From NCBI RefSeq assembly GCF_019393635.1, contig NC_057867.1, positions 62,627,492 through 62,691,491 of the forward strand: a stretch of DNA of 64,000 bases, read 5' to 3'. Shown here in pieces: positions 59,748 through 64,000 of the stretch. Below the pieces are notes generated by a model that was not told the DNA's origin, ran no database searches, and saw only the letters and a program-made list of their open reading frames with translations. Numbering within the stretch: position 1 is the stretch's first letter; the number at the start of each line of letters is the position of its first letter. The DNA is from Dromiciops gliroides (taxonomy: Eukaryota > Chordata > Mammalia > Microbiotheria > Microbiotheriidae). Both the position numbers and the translations under genes were made by a program.

Positions 59748-59905
59748 GGGCAGCTAGGTGGCTCAGTGGACAGAGCACTGGCCTTGGATTCAGGAGGACC
59801 TGAGTTCAAATCCAGCCTCAGACACTTGACACTTACTAGCTGTGTGACCCTGGGCAAGTCACTTAACCCCAATTGCCTCACCAAAATAAATAAATAAATA
59901 AAGTG
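59748..59905 (+). mobile_element. WSINE1-type SINE
   Basis: GTGTTTATTC flanks both ends; (AAAT)n tail. Confidence 0.92.
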
Positions 59906-59974
59906 TTTATTCACAGTCGTAATTCTTATATTATTTTTTAACTGTAAAAATATTGATTAGACCACCGAATTCGC

Positions 59975-60115
59975 ATATCTAGAGTCAAAGGACCTGACTC
60001 CCTGCTCTTCTCCTTAGATGTGTGTGATCATGCACAAGTCACTTAACCTCTCTGGCCTTTATTTCCTCCTCTATAAAATGGACCCAATGATCTGTAATGT
60101 CCCTTCGAGTGAATT
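59975..60115 (+). mobile_element. MIR-like SINE
   Basis: GCACAAGTCACTTAACCTCT then TTATTTCCTCCTCTATAAAA. Confidence 0.7.
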
Positions 60116-60119
60116 CAGT

Positions 60120-60815
60120 AAACATTTAAATGCTTATGGTGTGCTGGGCACTCAGGGTACTAAGCCAGAGATTTCCCATCATGGCTTTGGAGCTGGAAGG
60201 GGCCTTAGAAGTCATGGAGGTCAGCACTTTCATTTTTATAGACATAGAAACTGAGGTCCAGAATGGTTAATGATTTGTCTAACTGGGTAGAGTCACACAG
60301 TTCAATGAGGATCAAAGGAAGGCTTCCAAAATTTCCCATTTCCTGCTAGCTAGTACTGTGTTTTGTTAGCTCCACTGTGCTACTTACTTTTCCTGTACCC
60401 AAGGATAAGGCAATTGCAGGAGTAATGGGGACAAAAGAGAACAGACAAACCATTCTAGGAGTATCTAAAGAGAGAAAAGAACTGAGGAAGGAGTTTGGAC
60501 TCAACTTAAGCCTTGAAACAAGATAAGGAGTCTGAAAGGTAGAAGTGAAGAGGTCATGTGTTAAAGGCCAAGGGCCTTTGGCTGGAAGATGAAGTAAGTA
60601 AAGGAGCATGATGTTAAATCCAGCTGGGAAGTTAGATGAGAGTCAGATTGGAGAAGGTTGGAAACAGTATCCTAAGGCTTTTATACTAACAACAATAGGG
60701 AATCCCTGAAAGTTGGTGAGCAGGAGACTGATGTGGCTGCACCTGTGCCTTAGGGACATTATTTTGACAAATATGTGGAGGATGGATTATAGAAGGGAGA
60801 CTGGGTACAAAGAGA
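60120..60815 (-). mobile_element. L2 fragments, antisense
   Basis: TTTAAATGCTTATGGTGTGC, a MIR-like insert (60180-60310), then AGGAGACTGATGTGGCTGCA. Confidence 0.55.
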
Positions 60816-60819
60816 TCTA

Positions 60820-61635
60820 TTTTTTTTAATAAACATTTTTATTTAAAGTTTTGAGTTCCAAATTTTATCCCTCCTCCCTTATCCCCTCCCTGAGGCAGTG
60901 AGCAATCAGATATGGGTTATACATGTGCGATTATTATTGAAGACATCACCAGATTAGTCATTTTGTATAAGAAGACTCGATTAAAAGGGGGAAAATGAAA
61001 GAAAGTGAAAAATCGCATGTTTCAGTCTGTGTTCAGTCAATATCAGTTCTTTCTCTAGAGGTGGATAGTACGCTTTATCATTACTCCTGTGGAATTGTCT
61101 TGGATCACTGTATTGCTGAGAATAGTTAAGTCATTCACAGTTCTTCAGCAAACAGTATTGCTGTCACTGTGCATGGCATTCTGGTTCTGCTCACTTCACT
61201 ATACAACAATTCACACAAGTCTTTCCAGGCCTTTCTGAAATCACCCTGCTGGTCATATTTTTTTTCTTTCATAAAAGTATTTTATTATTTTTCAATTACA
61301 TGTAGAGATAGTTTTCAACATTTGTTTTTATAAGATTTCTAGTTTCAAATTTTTCTCCTTCCCTCCTCCTTTTTGTCATTTCTTATAGCACAGTAATATT
61401 CTGTCACAATCGTATGCCACAGCTTGTTTAGCCATTCCCCAGTTGATTTCTAATTCTTAGCCACCACGAAAGGAGCTGCTATAAATATTTTTTTACAAAT
61501 AGATATTCCTTTTTGAGGGATGTGTTTGAAATATACACCTAACAGTGGTATTGCTGGATCAAAGGGTATGCCTTTTGGGCAAAGCTCCAGATTGCTCTCC
61601 AGAGTGGTTGGATCAGTTTACAACTCCACCAACAG
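60820..61635 (-). mobile_element. L1 3' end with ORF2 C-terminus, antisense
   Basis: Collinear with 45455-46200, with a second L1 tail inserted at 61257-61370 (TTTCAATTACATGTAGAGAT). Confidence 0.8.
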
Positions 61636-61639
61636 TGGA

Positions 61640-61860
61640 ACAAAGACATCTGTTGTTGTTATTGTTTAATCTTTTCAGTCATATCCAACTCTTTGTGATC
61701 CCATTTGGAATTTTCTTGAGAAAGATACTGGAGTGGTTGGCCATTTCCTTCTCCTGTTCATTTTACAGATGAGGAAACTGAGGCAAACAGGGCGAAGTGA
61801 CTTGCCCAGGGTTACATAGCTACTAAGTGTCTGAGGCCAGATTTGAACTCAGAAAGGTTA
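61640..61860 (-). mobile_element. RTE-tailed SINE, antisense
   Basis: TCATATCCAACTCTTTGTGA, GATACTGGAGTGGTTGGCC, then the reversed SINE core. Confidence 0.8.
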
Positions 61861-62199
61861 ATCTTCCTCATTCGAAGACTAGCTTGCTATCACAAAGGCT
61901 GGTCAAGTGGTGATGAAGACTTGATTTAGGATGGTAGCCCTGTGAGTAGAGAGAAGAGAGTGAATGTCAGACACATTATGGAGGTAGAAAAGGTGGGACA
62001 TGGCAGCTGCTGGGCTGTAGTAGGTGAGGCAAAGGGAAGAGTCAAAGATGATAATCAAGTTCCCAGTGTTCTCTGAATCCCTTCCAGCTCTAAATTACAC
62101 ATTCTTGCTGGCCTGAAGCTTCTGTGGGTAAGGTCTCTTGTGCTTTTCTTTTGTCTCCAGATTTGAGCCATGTGTACACACGTAGTTTGCAAATGCCTT

Positions 62200-62670
62200 A
62201 ACATTTAGTAATGCTTAGTAACACTCTTCCCTCTCCCTTCATCTCCATCCCACTTCGAGTCATTTGCCAAATCTGATCAGTGCAACCTCTGCAACATCTC
62301 TTGCATTTGTCCCCTTTTCTCCTTTCAGCTGACCATGACCCTATTACAGCCCTGAATCACCTCTCACCGAGGCTATTAGAATCACTTCCTTGTTGTTCTC
62401 CCTGCTTAAAAGATCTCTTTTCCAATCCATCTTCCACACAACCACCAAATTAATATTCCGAAGACATAGGTCTGCAGATGTTTCTTAAATTCAACATGTA
62501 TAAAATGGAATTACTTATCTTCTCCTCTCCCCCTAAAAAAGCCACCCCTCGAACCTATCTTGCCTATTTCAGCTGAGGACACTGCTATCTTTTCAGTCAC
62601 TCACATTTACAGTTTCACAGTCATTCTCATTATTCCTCCCCATAGCCAGTCACAGGTTCAGAAAAAATCA
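62200..62670 (+). mobile_element. L2-like LINE fragment, sense
   Basis: CAGCCCTGAATCACCTCTCA, CAATCCATCTTCCACACAAC. Confidence 0.5.
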
Positions 62671-62879
62671 GCTTTATAAGTACGATATTGAAGTGACATG
62701 GTTAGCAATAGCTATGAAAAGTACTGAGAGCTTTTAGCGGACTCCAGGGTCAATATGAGTCAGTAGTGTGTGTTGTGGTAACCATAAAAGTTAATGTGAT
62801 CTGGGGCTCCAGGAAAAGAAGTATAACTTGCGGGCAGAAGCGGGTGATAGACCGTCTTTCTGCTTTGCCTCAGAGTGTT

Positions 62880-63345
62880 GTACTTGGTTTTGAGCACCAC
62901 AGTTGAGGAAGCATGTTGACTAACTAGAGAGTGTTCAGAAGGGAACGTTCAGGATGGGGAATTGGCCTTAAAACACATGAGAATTGGTTGGAAAAAAATG
63001 TGGGAATGTTTAACCTGGAGAAGAAAAAATTGAGAAGGAATATGTGCTAGTTACCTTCACGTATCTGAAAGACTGACTGTCATGTGGGAAAGTATTCGAG
63101 TTGTTCCATGTGGTTCCTGAGAACCAGCACCAAGAGCAATGCATGGAAGTTGCCAAAAGGAAGATTGAGACTTGCTATCAGGGGAAAAATTCCTAATAAT
63201 GAGATTTCATCAAAACTAGAAGGGGTTACATTGGAGGTCTTTGAGCAGAATCTGAATGATCGCTCCTCAAATATGTGATGATGGGAATTCCTTTGAGTAG
63301 CTTGGGCTACATGGCCACTGAAGTCCCTCCCAGGGCTAAGATTCT
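62880..63345 (+). repeat. Unclassified dispersed repeat
   Basis: Relative of 55110-55440; contains GGGAATGTTTAACCTGGAG and CACGTATCTGAAAGACTG. Confidence 0.5.
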
Positions 63346-63349
63346 GGGA

Positions 63350-63640
63350 GTCTTGCTCATTCCACTGCTTAAAAATTGTCATTGGCTCTCTTTTGCAGCT
63401 GAGATCACATACAAATTCTTCAGCTTCACATTAAAAACTCTCTAAAACCTGGCTCCACCAGCATTTATATGCTTGATACATATTATTTGGTGGAATTACC
63501 CTGTGTATGCTCTTCCATCCAGCTAAATGGGCCTACTGGCTCATTTCCATTTGATAGTCCATCTCTGTGCCCTTACACAACCTGGCCTTGCCTTAAATAT
63601 GCATTCTTTTCTCACCTCCACCTCTTAAAATCATTAGCTC
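63350..63640 (+). mobile_element. L2 3' region, sense
   Basis: AAAAATTGTCATTGGCTCTC, ACTCTCTAAAACCTGGCTCC; resumes after the SINE to about 63920. Confidence 0.65.
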
Positions 63641-63792
63641 TGGGGCAGCTAGATGGCGCAATGGATAGAGCACCGGCCCTGGAGTCAGGAGTACCTGGGT
63701 TCAAATCCAGTTTCAGACACTTAACACTTACTAGCTGTGTGACCCTGGGCAAGTCACTTAACCCCAATTGCCTCACTAAAAAAAAAAAAATC
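63641..63792 (+). mobile_element. WSINE1-type SINE
   Basis: AAAATCATTAGCTCT flanks both ends, splitting an L2 element. Confidence 0.95.
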
Positions 63793-63929
63793 ATTAGCTC
63801 TAAGACTCAACTCTTAGTACTATCTCCTATGTGACTTATTTCACTCTTTCCCTTCTTAAATTACTTTTATATTTTGTTTACATTTTGTGTTCCTCCTCTC
63901 TCCCCACCCTCCATTAGAATCTAAGTTCC

Positions 63930-64000
63930 TGGGGCGGCTAGGTGGCGCAGTGGATAAAGCACTGGCCCTGGATTCAGGAGGACCTGAGTTCAAATCCGGC
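63930..64000 (+). mobile_element. WSINE1-type SINE, cut by window end
   Basis: Head GGGGCGGCTAGGTGGCGCAG through CAAATCCGGC at the last base. Confidence 0.92.

Noticed and set aside
52527..64000. Search for MTMR1 exon 14 and the C-terminal exons
   Set aside because: No sequence encoding the expected DVYTKTISLW-type block with splice sites was found; the gene continues past the window.

Overview
The window is nuclear DNA from a marsupial, quite possibly an Australian one. It is packed with copies of a tRNA-derived SINE of the marsupial WSINE1/MAR1 type (consensus opening GGGGCAGCTAGGTGGCGCAG and closing near CTTAACCCCAATTGCC), with L1 3' ends of marsupial type, antisense L2/CR1 fragments and RTE-tailed SINEs. 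Family names are from memory and were not checked against a repeat library. The only multi-exon protein gene I can support is MTMR1 (myotubularin-related protein 1, a phosphoinositide 3-phosphatase), on the + strand. In human it lies at Xq28, so this is probably marsupial X-chromosome sequence.

Layout: 1-6.4 kb is intergenic and repeat-rich (nested antisense L2, SINEs, hAT-like MITEs). About 6.56-7.34 kb is a CpG-rich promoter region holding a short alanine-rich upstream ORF and exon 1. Exon 2 is at 11.1 kb. A 15.3 kb intron 2 follows, with two in-frame candidate microexons (24 and 51 nt). Exons 3-13 lie between 26.5 and 52.5 kb. All splice junctions are AG/GT and the reading frame is unbroken for 547 codons, ending at the donor of exon 13. 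The catalytic Cys-X5-Arg loop is intact in exon 11. The last part of the phosphatase domain, the coiled coil and the C-terminus lie beyond 64000; no exon 14 was found in the last 11.5 kb.

Non-coding highlights. (1) An inverted genomic duplicate of exon 13 with intron 12 sequence lies antisense inside intron 2 (15.1-17.5 kb versus 51.8-52.5 kb). (2) A pair of inverted ~175 bp units, identical by eye over 169 bp, in introns 5 and 9 brackets exons 6-9 and holds a sequence that folds like an H/ACA snoRNA. (3) There is a 7SL RNA pseudogene with an internal duplication, and a fragment of a UHRF2-like PHD-finger gene. Most other open reading frames are translations of SINEs, L1 or L2 and were not annotated as genes.
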